Shown: positions 1 to 8,671, numbered from the stretch's first letter. The stretch is DNA of 64,000 nt from Amorphoplanes friuliensis DSM 7358 (GCF_000494755.1 NC_022657.1:7532001-7596000), one strand, 5' to 3'. Numbers and translations are program-made. The notes: generated by a model from the letters alone, not told the origin.

Positions 1-1
1 G

Positions 2-976
2 CACTACCAGTGGATGCTGCGCACCGACTTCCTGCCCCGCATCGTCGACAAGGACATCGTCGAGGACGTCTTCACCAACGGCCGGAAATTCTTCGAGGTC
101 CCGGCGGGCGGACAAGCCAACGGGCAATACCGGCACATCAAATCCGGCGACACACCGACGATGCCGATCGAGTTCTCGGTGGCCGCGTACAGGCTGGGTC
201 ACAGCATGGTGCGGGCCGCGTACGACTGGAACCGGATCTTCTCCGGCAACCGGGGCACCCTGCCGTTCCTGTTCATCTTCAGCGGGACGAGCGGCAACTT
301 CGACCCGTTCAGCCCCAACATCAACGACCAGGAATCCGGCCTCTTCGAACGCCTCCCGACCAACTGGGCGGTCGACTGGCGGCGCATGTACGACTTCGCC
401 GGCGAAACCGGACGCGACGATCTGGCCGCGCCGCAAGGGTTCAACATCGCGCAGCGCATCGACACGCAGGTCGTGAACCCGCTCGCCAAAATGCCGGAAG
501 GAACCTTCGGCGGCAACGGCACCCCGCCGCCGGCGATCCAGCTCAACCTGGCCTTCCGCAACCTCGTCCGGGCCAACATGGTCGAGCTGTGCAGCGGCCA
601 GGAGGCCGCCAAGTTCCTCGGCTTCACCCCGCTCACACCGGAACAGGTCATCAACGACGTGGTGGCCGGTGTGCTCAACCCCGACGAGCAGACAGAATTC
701 GGGAACCAGACGCCGCTCTGGTTCTACATCCTCCGCGAAGCCGAACTCAACGGCGGCCGGCTCACCGGCGTCGGCGGCCGCATCGTCGCCGAGGTCTTCC
801 ACCGGGCGATCGAAGGCAGCCGCATCTCGACCGTCCAGGACCCGACCTGGCGCCCGTCATTGGGCCCGGACCCGGACACGTTCCGGATGGTCGACCTGCT
901 GCTGTTCGCGTTCGAGAACCGCGGCGACCTGCTCGCGCCCCTCGGTGACGTCGCACCTACGCCGCCGAGCGCCTGA
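2..976 (+). CDS. Haem peroxidase, animal-type family, C-terminal part
   Basis: The frame is already open at base 2 (HYQWMLRTDFLPRIV), so the true start lies outside the window. The visible ~325 residues match the C-terminal half of bacterial animal-type haem peroxidases: the HYQW/LRTDFLPRI block, a middle segment RNLVRANMVELCSGQ, and the terminal PLWFYILREAELNGG with GGRIVAEVF. These enzymes use haem to oxidise substrates with peroxide, but substrates of the bacterial members are mostly unknown. A hairpin terminator follows at 984-1011, so the gene probably ends its own transcription unit. The N-terminal proximal haem region cannot be assessed. Confidence 0.85.
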   Translation, partial: HYQWMLRTDFLPRIVDKDIVEDVFTNGRKFFEVPAGGQANGQYRHIKSGDTPTMPIEFSVAAYRLGHSMVRAAYDWNRIFSGNRGTLPFLFIFSGTSGNFDPFSPNINDQESGLFERLPTNWAVDWRRMYDFAGETGRDDLAAPQGFNIAQRIDTQVVNPLAKMPEGTFGGNGTPPPAIQLNLAFRNLVRANMVELCSGQEAAKFLGFTPLTPEQVINDVVAGVLNPDEQTEFGNQTPLWFYILREAELNGGRLTGVGGRIVAEVFHRAIEGSRISTVQDPTWRPSLGPDPDTFRMVDLLLFAFENRGDLLAPLGDVAPTPPSA

Positions 977-983
977 GGGATCA

Positions 984-1011
984 GGGCCGGGATCTCCGTG
1001 GATCCCGGCCC
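984..1011 (+). terminator. Hairpin terminator after peroxidase gene
   Basis: Perfect 11-bp inverted repeat GGGCCGGGATC / GATCCCGGCCC around a 6-nt loop, 7 nt after the peroxidase stop and followed by CTTCCTCC. The tail is only moderately T-rich, as is common in high-GC actinobacteria. Confidence 0.7.
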
Positions 1012-1064
1012 TTCCTCCCGGCGGTGACCGCCGGTGACTGCCGGGCGTCTGCCATCATGGCCGG

Positions 1065-1760
1065 ATGGTTGTGATCGGAAGGGTCGTCAGGGCTACCGTC
1101 GCCGTGTGCGCCGTCGTCGCATTTGCCGGATGCTCGTCGGACGACTCACCCGACCCCGACACCACGATCACGGTCGACACCATGCGGAACGCCCTGCTCA
1201 AACCGGCCGACGTCGGCCCGACCTGGAAATCGCCGACCGAGTCCGCCGCGCCCAACCAGCTCGTGAGCATCTGCGGCGGTGACACCGCTCCTGCTTCGAT
1301 CCCGGGCAGCCCGCAGCTGGTGTCCGCCCCGCTGTCCGACGAAGGTACGGAGGGTGTGCAGAGCCTCACCCAGCATGCCCTGGTCTACGAGGACGCCGTC
1401 TCCGCAGCCACCGCACTCGCCTCGCTCCGGACGATCGCTGACGCCTGCCCGCCGAGCATCTCGCAGCCCGCCAAATCCGGTGAGCGCGAGGAGCCCGCGT
1501 ACAAGGAAACGGCCTCGACGTCACCACTCGAAGAGGGCAGCTGGCTCGGCTTCGTCACCGTCCGCAACAAGCAGTACGACGCGGCGCACCCGGCAACGGC
1601 CGACGTGGCCGTCGTCGCCCTGGCCCGCAGCAACGTCGTGCTGGTCGATCAGTACGCGATCTACCGACTGGGGAAGTCCGGGGCCAGCGCCAACCCGCAG
1701 TTCTCGTCCGACTGGCCCAAGCTGGTCGGCACCACGGTCAACCGGATCAGCCCCTCTTAA
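1065..1760 (+). CDS. Secreted lipoprotein, unknown function
   Basis: A 231-residue protein with a lipoprotein signal: a hydrophobic stretch (VVRATVAVCAVVAFAGC) ending in the lipobox FAGC, followed by an acidic Ser/Asp linker. It is predicted to be exported and lipid-anchored on the outer face of the membrane. The mature domain (LLKPADVGPTW near the start, two further cysteines) resembles PknH-type extracellular sensor domains of actinobacteria, but that is a weak impression. It is flanked by an upstream terminator and a convergent neighbour, so it is probably monocistronic. Confidence 0.8.
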   Translation: MVVIGRVVRATVAVCAVVAFAGCSSDDSPDPDTTITVDTMRNALLKPADVGPTWKSPTESAAPNQLVSICGGDTAPASIPGSPQLVSAPLSDEGTEGVQSLTQHALVYEDAVSAATALASLRTIADACPPSISQPAKSGEREEPAYKETASTSPLEEGSWLGFVTVRNKQYDAAHPATADVAVVALARSNVVLVDQYAIYRLGKSGASANPQFSSDWPKLVGTTVNRISPS

Positions 1761-2206
1761 CGGGCCTTGCCTTCCCGAAGCATTGACACCGACTTCGCTA
1801 TCCGGCGCGCTCGTGTCTCTTCTGTCTTTGCGCCTGTGATCTGGAGGGCGTGCCAGCTCTTGTTGCTGTAGGACATGCTGTTCCAGAATTCTTCGGCGGC
1901 GGGTTCGGCCTTCAGCGCCGCGGCCAGATCCTCGGGTACTTCGACCTCGCGGACTGCGGTGTCCAGGACCACGTCCACGTCGTAGGTCTCACCTGCCGTG
2001 ATTCCGGCGGCTGTGCGGCGTTCCGCGCTGACGCCCAGCCAGTAGGCGCCGCCCATTTTGGCAATTGAGCCGCGCCATTCGAAGCCGTTGACCGTGACCA
2101 CGACCTTGGGGCGGCCGCCTCCGCCCAGGGCTGTCACTATCTTGTCCTCGACTTGGAAGCCGGCTGTGGTGCCGCCGGTTGGCTGGAGTTCTGTTGTGAA
2201 CCTCAT
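1757..2206 (-). CDS. DUF1905 / YdeI-OmpD-associated family protein
   Basis: 149 residues. The N-terminal ~95 residues form a DUF1905 domain (MRFTTELQPTGGTTAGFQV, later NGFEWRGSIAKMGGAYWLGV). The C-terminal ~50 residues (ALKAEPAAEEFWNSMSYSNK, then RIAKSVSMLREGK) match the helical YdeI/OmpD-associated domain, linked in other bacteria to bacteriocin tolerance. The function here is unknown. It converges with the lipoprotein gene, overlapping its stop by 4 bp. A second, single-domain DUF1905 protein lies at 58706-58993. Confidence 0.85.
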   Translation of the reverse strand: MRFTTELQPTGGTTAGFQVEDKIVTALGGGGRPKVVVTVNGFEWRGSIAKMGGAYWLGVSAERRTAAGITAGETYDVDVVLDTAVREVEVPEDLAAALKAEPAAEEFWNSMSYSNKSWHALQITGAKTEETRARRIAKSVSMLREGKAR

Positions 2207-2262
2207 GAGCTGGGAATTTACCCTTGTCTTGTCGGCTCTTTGGTTGGTTGGTTGCGGTGGAC

Positions 2263-2336
2263 GGTTGGGGGCCGGGGGTGACCAAGACGGCTGTGGGGCG
2301 TTTTATGCCGTTCTTGGTCACCCCCGGCCCCCAACC
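2263..2336. repeat. Long near-perfect inverted repeat (30-bp arms)
   Basis: Left arm 2263-2291 and right arm 2307-2336 are reverse complements (GGTTGGGGGCCGGGGG...) except for one bulged base, with a 15-nt loop containing TTTTAT. It sits in the gap between two minus-strand genes. It is far longer than an ordinary terminator stem and has no T-tract on either side. It could be a bidirectional terminator or a member of a dispersed palindromic repeat family. Confidence 0.75.
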
Positions 2337-2513
2337 TTGCATGGTTTTCCCTTGCGGTTTGTTTTGGTTACTCGCCGCTGGGTGCCTGGTTTGCCGGGGT
2401 GGGCCCCTTGCGGTTTGTGGTCTGGCTGCCGCGCTGTGGTTCTTCTTGGGGATTTTGTTGGGCAGGCCGGGGTGGGGTGGGGGTCAGGCGGCGTACCTCG
2501 CCGGTTGCGGTTT

Positions 2514-3605
2514 TTAGCGGGTTTCCAGGTGGGTCGCGCCGTCTTCGTCGTTGTCGTCTTGTTCTTCGTCGTCGGGTGTGGGGTAGCGCCTTTTCAGGTC
2601 CAGGGCGGCTTCGAGGCTTCCCTTGATGGCGTGGTGTGACATCAGGTGGTAGCGGAGCATCAGGAAGTCGTCGTGGTGTGGGCCGAGCACCTCGAGGAAA
2701 CGATCGAGAAGTTGCTCGGCCAGGGCGAGCGTCTCCGGGGTTGCGTAGGCGGGTAGGCCTTTCCAGTACCGCAGCAGCACGAGTTGGGTGTGCAGGGTGC
2801 GGGGGTGGTCGGGGCCCAGGAGCCGGAGGTGGTCCGCGACCAGTTCCTCGAAAAGGTGCTCTCCGGCGCCTGGGGTTATCCATTCGTCGACGAGTCTGAG
2901 GTGCTGGTCCCGGGCTGTTGCGGTTTCTGGGTGTACCGGCCCGAGTTCTGCGGTGCGGGCGGCGGCGACTCGTCCCCACCCGGCAGTGAGGCGCTCCCCG
3001 AGGCGTCGGGCGGCTTCGGGGTGGTCATCTCGGTACTGGGCGAGCAGGCGTTCCATTGTTTCCAGGGTTTCCGGGTCGTCGGGGCCGAGGCGCTGCTCGT
3101 GGTCGGCCAGCAGTTCTTCCCAGCCCTGGACGATTTTTGCTTTCAAGGCTGAACGCTCCGGTCCCGAGGAGAACGCGCATTGCGCCCAGGCTTTCAGCGT
3201 CATGCGATGAGCGGCGCCCAGTGTGCGAGCTGATGTATCGCCGATGGACCGGAACTCGTCGACCAGCTCGTCCTGGCCGGGCAGCCCGTACTGGACCGCC
3301 CGGCGGAAACGCAGCAAGGTGAGGTCGAACTGGACGTCGAGGGTGTCAGGATGATCTGAACCCAGTGTGCGGAGGCGGCTGTCGACGGCCTTGGCCAACT
3401 CGGCTTCCATGAGTGCGTCCAGGTCACGGTCATCGCCGGCAATTGCCAAATCTTCGTAAGCCTCGACGAGCCGCAGCCTGCTGCCGACCGTCCGCGGATC
3501 GTCGGGCCCGAACAGCCGACCCTGCGCGGCGATCGTTTCTTCCAGCCCGCGCACGACAGCCAGCACTTCCGGGCGCCTGGGCATGCGGTGGTCGAAATCG
3601 AGCAT
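2514..3605 (-). CDS. Tetratricopeptide-repeat protein
   Basis: 363 residues made largely of TPR-like helical repeats carrying the LGPDHPxTL signature: FGPDDPRTVGSRLRL, LGSDHPDTLDVQFDL, LGPDDPETLETMERL, LGPVHPETATARDQH and LGPDHPRTLHTQLVL. This repeat is typical of actinobacterial NB-ARC/TPR proteins, but no NTPase domain is present, so it is a repeat-only scaffold. There is no signal peptide or membrane segment, and the C-terminus is highly acidic (DDEEQDDNDEDG). Partners are not apparent from its neighbours. Confidence 0.85.
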   Translation of the reverse strand: MLDFDHRMPRRPEVLAVVRGLEETIAAQGRLFGPDDPRTVGSRLRLVEAYEDLAIAGDDRDLDALMEAELAKAVDSRLRTLGSDHPDTLDVQFDLTLLRFRRAVQYGLPGQDELVDEFRSIGDTSARTLGAAHRMTLKAWAQCAFSSGPERSALKAKIVQGWEELLADHEQRLGPDDPETLETMERLLAQYRDDHPEAARRLGERLTAGWGRVAAARTAELGPVHPETATARDQHLRLVDEWITPGAGEHLFEELVADHLRLLGPDHPRTLHTQLVLLRYWKGLPAYATPETLALAEQLLDRFLEVLGPHHDDFLMLRYHLMSHHAIKGSLEAALDLKRRYPTPDDEEQDDNDEDGATHLETR

Positions 3606-3628
3606 GCGACGGATGCTACCCAGACCTG

Positions 3629-4243
3629 TCAGCGCAGGGCGGTCAGCATGTCAGCCATGATCTTGGTGAGGCCGGGCACCTGCTTCTGCAGCGCCGGCCG
3701 GCTGTCTGCATTCTTGTTGGCTTCATCGCTCGGGAACACCACGAGGACGACGTAGGCGTTACCCGCGTGTGTTGCCAGGCCCAATTCCTTGTCATCGGAC
3801 CAGGCGAAGCCGCCGTTGTCGCCGGACCCCGGCACAGTGACGAAGTCGGCGTAGGAATCCGATGTGGAGCCCTGGTCGACGTCGGCGAGAGTGGTGGCTT
3901 GAGCCGTCCCGTTTTGCCCTCGGAACGCCCGCACGTTGATCTCGACGCCCGGGTCGGTGGAGTTCCGCTTCGGGTACTGGCAGATGACGTAGTCCATCTG
4001 TGCACCCGGCACGAGCCGGTCCAGTGTCTGTTGCTCGCCGGGTGCTGTAGTGCCCGCGATTCGCTTGCCCTTCGCTTCTGTGCCGGACGGCGGAGCGGAC
4101 AGCGTCGGGCAACCGTCGGCGAGCACCTGCTGCTCAGCCGGGGCCGACGACTCCGCAATAACGGGCGTTGCCTCTGAACTGCATCCAGCAATAACCATGG
4201 TCAGCGTCCCCACCACACAGGCCCGCCGCAATCCTGAAACCAC
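3629..4243 (-). CDS. DUF3558-like lipoprotein
   Basis: 204 residues from a GTG start at 4243. This start is chosen because GCGGAGCGGGGG lies just upstream and because it places a signal peptide first: VVSGLRRACVVGTLTMVIAGC, with lipobox VIAGC. The mature part (CPTL near the start, YVICQYPK, INVRAF, later AWSDDKELGLATHAGNAYVVLV) resembles the DUF3558 family of actinobacterial lipoproteins, whose function is unknown. The frame stays open upstream, but that part is low-complexity and unlikely to be translated. Confidence 0.78.
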   Translation of the reverse strand: MVSGLRRACVVGTLTMVIAGCSSEATPVIAESSAPAEQQVLADGCPTLSAPPSGTEAKGKRIAGTTAPGEQQTLDRLVPGAQMDYVICQYPKRNSTDPGVEINVRAFRGQNGTAQATTLADVDQGSTSDSYADFVTVPGSGDNGGFAWSDDKELGLATHAGNAYVVLVVFPSDEANKNADSRPALQKQVPGLTKIMADMLTALR

Positions 4244-4332
4244 CGTGTTACCCCCGCTCCGCCCACCAGACAGGCTGCACGGTAACGGATCCGGCATGAT
4301 CGACCGCGAGCACATCGGCAAGGAGCCAGACA

Positions 4333-4761
4333 ATGACGAACTGGGTGGACGGGGCGATCGATGACCCGCGGCCGGCGTCGGACACCGCGGTGCGACAGGC
4401 GGAGGACGAACTAGAGGTCTCCCTGCCTTCGGAATTCCTTGCTGTAGCACGAGTCCATCAGGGCGCCGCTCCGGTCCCCGCCGGGATCGACCTGCCCAAC
4501 GGCTTCAGCACCGCGGTCGATCACCTCCTTCATTTCGAGGACTCCCCGTTCGTCAGCAACATCGTCGCCGCCATATTTCCCCTGCTCGACGTCCTGGACG
4601 AAGGCATCATCCCGTTCGCCGCCGACGTGGGCGGCGACTTCTTCTGCTTCGACTACCGCGCAGACACCAACCACCCGTCAATCGCCTTCTGGAGCGTGGA
4701 CTGGGGCGTCGTGCCACTGGCACCGAACTTCGCCACGTTCCTGGACATGCTGCGCGCCTAG
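4333..4761 (+). CDS. SMI1/KNR4 (SUKH) family protein
   Basis: 142 residues with the SUKH architecture: an N-terminal helix (SDTAVRQAEDELEVSLPSEFLAVARVH) followed by the dipping strand pattern GIIPFAADVGGDFFCFDY and a closing helix APNFATFLDML. Many bacterial SUKH proteins are immunity proteins against contact-dependent or polymorphic toxins. No toxin gene is adjacent in this window, so the cognate partner is unknown. The start ATG follows AAGGAGCCAGACA, a good ribosome-binding context. Confidence 0.85.
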   Translation: MTNWVDGAIDDPRPASDTAVRQAEDELEVSLPSEFLAVARVHQGAAPVPAGIDLPNGFSTAVDHLLHFEDSPFVSNIVAAIFPLLDVLDEGIIPFAADVGGDFFCFDYRADTNHPSIAFWSVDWGVVPLAPNFATFLDMLRA

Positions 4762-4979
4762 GGATGGCGGCAGCACCGGCTCCCCTACTACCAGGACGTC
4801 CGAGGGTGGGAAGTCATCCGGCAAGGAGCGACGCGGAGTTCAAGCCGTCGCGCAAGCGCACTTTGACAGCGGCAGATCAGTGCGCTTGTTAGGGAAGGAC
4901 AGCACCTTCCCGGAAGTCGGGGGCGCTATCGTCGGCATGGGAGTTCTCACCGACGGTCGATACTCGAATCCCCGTCAGG

Positions 4980-5321
4980 TCAGTGCATAGCGAGATGCTG
5001 CTGCACGGCGGACTTGAGTCTGTCCACAGCCTGCCTGCAGCGGACGATGTGTTGGTCGCTCGCTTCGAGTAGACCGCCAAACTCGAAGTTCGTGGCGGAC
5101 GCTACATACTCCCGTAGATAGTGGAGTTCCACGACGTAAGCCTCCCAGGCACTCGTCACCGCTTGCGGGCTAAGTCGCATCATCCGTCCGCCGATTGTGG
5201 CCCGGTCCGGGCCACTGCCATGCATCCTCGCGCCTGGCTCGGTCAAGCAGAAGAACTCACGCTCGGACATGGCGATGTCGGCGTCGACGTCGGCGTACAG
5301 AAGTACCAACGCTTCCTGCAT
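4980..5321 (-). CDS. Hypothetical protein, helical, ~113 aa
   Basis: A 113-residue protein predicted to be mainly alpha-helical (MQEALVLLYADVDADIAM..., SAWEAYVVELHYLREYV..., QHIVRCRQAVDRLKSAVQQ). Length and helicity recall ESX/WXG100-like secretion substrates, but there is no WxG turn, so this is only a comparison. No convincing in-frame upstream start with a ribosome site was found. No family is recognised. It is a gene by length, composition and the poor quality of competing frames. Confidence 0.5.
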   Translation of the reverse strand: MQEALVLLYADVDADIAMSEREFFCLTEPGARMHGSGPDRATIGGRMMRLSPQAVTSAWEAYVVELHYLREYVASATNFEFGGLLEASDQHIVRCRQAVDRLKSAVQQHLAMH

Positions 5322-5557
5322 CTGTGCTGCGCGCTGGTGCCCCAGAAATCCGCCACCGCACCATGATGCGAAGGGGAGACAAGTGGCGCTGCCTGCACAG
5401 GGGTTGCTCGTCCTGATGCACTACGTCGGGACGAGTGCGCGTCGAACTGGGCGCGACATGCGCCAGTCCGCGTGACGGCCCGTCGCCGGTTGCCGAGCGC
5501 GGACGGCGGCGGAACAGCGAGTTGATCTCGTGTGGTGTAGCTGGTTGGCTCGGTTAC

Positions 5558-6286
5558 GTGACTGCAGCTGAAGATCTGACGGCAGCCGTCCAGCCGAAGG
5601 CGGTGGTGCTTGCCGCAGGTGAGTGGCTTGGAAGGGCCTTGGAGCCGGCCGGCTTCCGACTGATACCCAACCGAATGCGGTTGGAGCGCCGCGTCGGGGC
5701 TCTTGTACATCAGGTTCACCTGCAGGCCAGCCGCTACAACCGTGCGAACCAGATCGTGAGGGTCGGCACGATGCTCAATGTGCGTGACGGTGTTCTGCGG
5801 GAGTGGCGCCGAGGCAACCAAGAATCTGTAGTGCCTCCCGCCGACGACTTCGTTTGTGGGCACCTTTTGGGTTACGCGTCCGGACGTGCCGGCGGTTACC
5901 TGTACGGCGATGCCCTGGACGGCGACATCGACCTGACGGATCCCCTGATGCGGTGGCAGCGTCTGGAGGCCTTCGCTGTCATGTTCCGGCAGGCGGTACT
6001 GCCTTGGTTCGACGAGGCTGGCGACCCGGAACGGATCGCCAGCTCGAGAGCCGGTGATTGCACAAATCGCCCGTCCGCCCTGGTCGAGTGGCTGGCCAGC
6101 CGCGATCAAGAAGCCCGGATCGGCACATACGTCCACCGCTATCTGGCCCGCACGCCCGGCGCCCAACAGCAATACGAGACGGGGCGAGCCAAGGGTGAGG
6201 CCGGTTTGTCGCACGCCGAACTCCAAGGCGGAGACATGGCTGAAGCGCTCGGCTGGTCGGTAGCGAAGCTGACCCCCTCGCTGTAG
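5558..6286 (+). CDS. DUF4304-like protein
   Basis: 242 residues from the GTG at 5558 (VTAAEDLTAAV). The frame is open to 5435, but the upstream part is Arg/Gly-rich and looks untranslated. The core (LGRALEPAGFRLIPNRMRLERRV, HQVHLQASRYN, VRVGTMLNVRD) matches DUF4304-type domains, in which a GF-K/R-x(n)-F motif precedes mixed strands. The C-terminal half is helical. The function is unknown. Such small families often serve as immunity proteins, consistent with the nearby SUKH gene, but this is inference. Confidence 0.65.
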   Translation: MTAAEDLTAAVQPKAVVLAAGEWLGRALEPAGFRLIPNRMRLERRVGALVHQVHLQASRYNRANQIVRVGTMLNVRDGVLREWRRGNQESVVPPADDFVCGHLLGYASGRAGGYLYGDALDGDIDLTDPLMRWQRLEAFAVMFRQAVLPWFDEAGDPERIASSRAGDCTNRPSALVEWLASRDQEARIGTYVHRYLARTPGAQQQYETGRAKGEAGLSHAELQGGDMAEALGWSVAKLTPSL

Positions 6287-6374
6287 ATGCGCGATCAGCG
6301 GCATGTGCGTGCAGCCGAGAAAGTGTTTGGTGTCCGGTACCGGTGTCCGGCCTCAGGAGGATGAGAATGGCCGG

Positions 6375-6821
6375 GTGATCAGTGAAGTCGGGGGATGGCC
6401 TGCGGGCGAGAATGTCGAAGACCTGGCCAGGTACGCGATGGACCAGGGTGCGGAGGGCTACGACATTCATGAAGTTCGGGTATGCACATGTGCTGCGTGC
6501 GGTCAGCAGGTGTTCGGTGTCCAGGGTGATCTCGAAGAGCGCGCGGTCCAGCGCATCTGCCGAGGCTGCGGCGCTGAGCACTTCATCGCCGACAGCGGCG
6601 AGCACTGGGACGCCATGAAGCCGGCCATCATGGTCTGCGAGTGCGACGGTGACAGCGACGAGGAGGACTTCAACGTTGCCGTCGGCTTCTCCCTGTACGC
6701 CAACAAAACGGGTGTCCGTGCGATAGCGGTTACCGGTCGCTGCTTAGCGTGCGGACGGCTTGGTTACTGGACCGACTGGATGGTCCGCACGGGGGACCTG
6801 GATCTGTTGGATTTGGCGTAA
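6375..6821 (+). CDS. Hypothetical zinc-ribbon protein
   Basis: 148 residues if started at the GTG at 6375, which lies 14 nt after a perfect AGGAGG (6355-6360). Two CxxC pairs (VCTCAACGQQVFG and ICRGCGAEHFI) form a probable zinc ribbon, followed by CECDGDSDEEDFNVAVGFSLY and a third CLACG near the end. No family is recognised. It lies 88 nt after the DUF4304-like gene and 83 nt before another cysteine-rich protein gene, all on the same strand. Confidence 0.65.
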   Translation: MISEVGGWPAGENVEDLARYAMDQGAEGYDIHEVRVCTCAACGQQVFGVQGDLEERAVQRICRGCGAEHFIADSGEHWDAMKPAIMVCECDGDSDEEDFNVAVGFSLYANKTGVRAIAVTGRCLACGRLGYWTDWMVRTGDLDLLDLA

Positions 6822-6904
6822 GTGCTATCTCGTTCAGGCACACCCTCATCGGCAGATGAATGAGGCTCAGCGGCTGAGCCGTCGGTGGAGCCGGAGGGAT
6901 TGTC

Positions 6905-7876
6905 GTGGTGGGCGGTAGCGTGGCGCGCGTGGAGATCGGTGGGGCTGGGGTGCTGCGGCTCGTGGAGGACTTTGAGCGGGACGGTTCGGCTGGGGATGAG
7001 CTCGTGGCGTTGGCGGAGGATCGGCCTGAGTTGGTTGCTCCGCATCTGCTTCGGCTGGTCGAGACGAACATGTGGTTGCCGGCCTTCGTGTTCCGGGCGA
7101 TGACGGAGGACACCGCCGGTGAGGTGGTGCGGCGGATCGATGAGGGGTTGCTGCCGCCTGGGCTTTATCGGTTGGCTGCTGGTCGGACTGCGGCGGCTGT
7201 TGATGCCTTTGGTCGGTGGGCGCGGGAGTCGCCGGAGTGGTTGCGGCACTTTCCTGACGGCTTGGGTAAGGAAGGGCACGTCGGAGGGTGGGAGCTTGAT
7301 CCGGCCGGGAACAGGCGTGATCTGACCAGCCGGTCCGCGACCGCCCTTGTCCCGGTGGGTGAGGGCGGGGCGCCTGTGTCCGGGGGCGCGCTGGATGGCA
7401 AGTGTGGGTGGTGTGGTTTGCCGATGTGGCGGCTGCTCGAGGTGGATCGGGTGCTGCTGGCGGACCTTTTTCCGGACAGTCCCGGACCTCTCGTGATCTC
7501 GACCTGTGCCCGTTGCGGCGGTTACGCGGACATCTTCACTGAGCAGGGCCGGTTCGTCGAGGAGAACGGGGAGCCCGGGTTCCTCGGCGAGGACGAGGAC
7601 GGCTGGGAGTTGCCCGACGAGGGTCTGCTTGCCCTCGGTGAGGCCCGGCCCGACCCGTGGGCGACCGGCGCTGGTCGTGGCTGGTCGACGCTGGGTGGTC
7701 TGCCCCTGTGGGGGCAGGAACCGGCGTATCCGGCGTGTCCCCGCTGCTCGCGCACGATGCCGTACGTCGGTCAGGTCACCGGCCGGGATCTGGATGGGCA
7801 GTGGGGTCAGGGATGCCACTACCTCTTCCACGACCCGGGCTGCGGTCTCTCGGCCGTCGTGTACCAGCAGACTTGA
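6905..7876 (+). CDS. Hypothetical cysteine-rich protein, possibly DUF1963/YwqG-like
   Basis: 323 residues. The N-terminal ~130 form helical HEAT-like segments (RLVEDFERDG, HLLRLVETNMW, VVRRIDEGLLPP). The C-terminal half carries CGWCGLPM, CARCGG, then YPACPRCSRTMPYVGQV and the ending CHYLFHDPGCGLSAVVYQQT. That ending is typical of bacterial DUF1963-like proteins that appear beside polymorphic-toxin genes. The function is unknown and the family call is tentative. It ends 23 nt before a convergent gene. Confidence 0.7.
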   Translation: MVGGSVARVEIGGAGVLRLVEDFERDGSAGDELVALAEDRPELVAPHLLRLVETNMWLPAFVFRAMTEDTAGEVVRRIDEGLLPPGLYRLAAGRTAAAVDAFGRWARESPEWLRHFPDGLGKEGHVGGWELDPAGNRRDLTSRSATALVPVGEGGAPVSGGALDGKCGWCGLPMWRLLEVDRVLLADLFPDSPGPLVISTCARCGGYADIFTEQGRFVEENGEPGFLGEDEDGWELPDEGLLALGEARPDPWATGAGRGWSTLGGLPLWGQEPAYPACPRCSRTMPYVGQVTGRDLDGQWGQGCHYLFHDPGCGLSAVVYQQT

Positions 7877-7899
7877 TCTCGGCCTCGTTCGCGACAGGG

Positions 7900-8424
7900 T
7901 CAGGTGGCCGCTTGGCGGGAGGCGTCCACGGCTGTGCGGACGGTTTGGGCGAGGCTTATTGCTTGGAGCATGGTGAGGACCGGGGTGTGGATCTCGAAGG
8001 CCAGGCTGTCGCCGCGGAGGGTCCAGGCGCTGCTGGTGGTGACCAGGCCGGCTACAGGGGTGCCTGATGTGTCGGAGACGGTGAAGTCGCGCTGGGACCA
8101 GTTGCCTTCGGTGGTCAGTTCGCGGCCGTTGGACAGGGTGACCGTGCCTTTTTTGGGGCCGGACCAGCCGCTGAAGGCGTACTCGAGGATGAACTCGGAC
8201 TGCGGGCCGAGGACCTCGTAGCTGTTGCCCCAGAAGCCTCTTGCCTGGCCGGTGGCCAGGAGAGTGGTGTCGTCGGCGGCGAAGATTTCGAACTTTGCGC
8301 GCATGGTCCAGGTCTGCCGGTGGATGACGGCGACCAGCGTGCCGTCGGTGAGGGTGACTTCGGTGGTGGTGCCGAAGGCGGACGACGAGGGCAGGAGCAG
8401 GACTCCGGTGAAAGGCTCGTGCAT
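7900..8424 (-). CDS. Hypothetical protein, possible LOR/tubby-like fold
   Basis: 174 residues from the ATG at 8424. The frame continues upstream as low-quality sequence that overlaps the next gene. The protein is strand-rich (TTEVTLTDGTLVAVIHR, MRAKFEIFAADDTTLLATGQ, YEVLGPQSEFILEYAFSGW, AWTLRGDSLAFEI). It has the rhythm of LURP-one/scramblase-like (tubby fold) domains, and it ends in a helix. No signal peptide or catalytic motif is visible. The function is unknown. Confidence 0.65.
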   Translation of the reverse strand: MHEPFTGVLLLPSSSAFGTTTEVTLTDGTLVAVIHRQTWTMRAKFEIFAADDTTLLATGQARGFWGNSYEVLGPQSEFILEYAFSGWSGPKKGTVTLSNGRELTTEGNWSQRDFTVSDTSGTPVAGLVTTSSAWTLRGDSLAFEIHTPVLTMLQAISLAQTVRTAVDASRQAAT

Positions 8425-8502
8425 CAGCCGATTATCGCTTTCGGTGTCCAGCACGGCTGCCCTACGATGCTGCTGTTGTCCGCGACTGGAGGGGAGACTG
8501 CC

Positions 8503-8607
8503 GTGCGTTACCGCACCGCTGTTGTTGTGCCCTCGTCGCTTTTCGAGCTGATTCTTGTGTCTGGTGTGCCCAGCTCCGGCTGCGCCGCCTGGGCTGGACG
8601 TTCCTGA
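8503..8607 (+). CDS. Candidate 34-aa leader peptide upstream of the RPP-type GTPase
   Basis: A GTG at 8503 follows a very strong ribosome site (GGAGGGGAG, 8488-8496) and opens 34 codons (MRYRTAVVVPSSLFELILVS...) ending at TGA 8605-8607. The stop overlaps the 5' arm of a hairpin GACCGC/GCGGTC (8606-8625), 46 nt before the ATG of the GTPase gene. Leader peptides with attenuating hairpins precede tet(M)-type genes in other bacteria. Whether this one is translated or regulatory is inferred only from position. Confidence 0.4.
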   Translation: MRYRTAVVVPSSLFELILVSGVPSSGCAAWAGRS

Positions 8608-8671
8608 CCGCTGGACACCGCGGTCGGGTGGGCGCTGTCCGCCTTCAGTTCGAGTTTGAGAGACGACCCTC

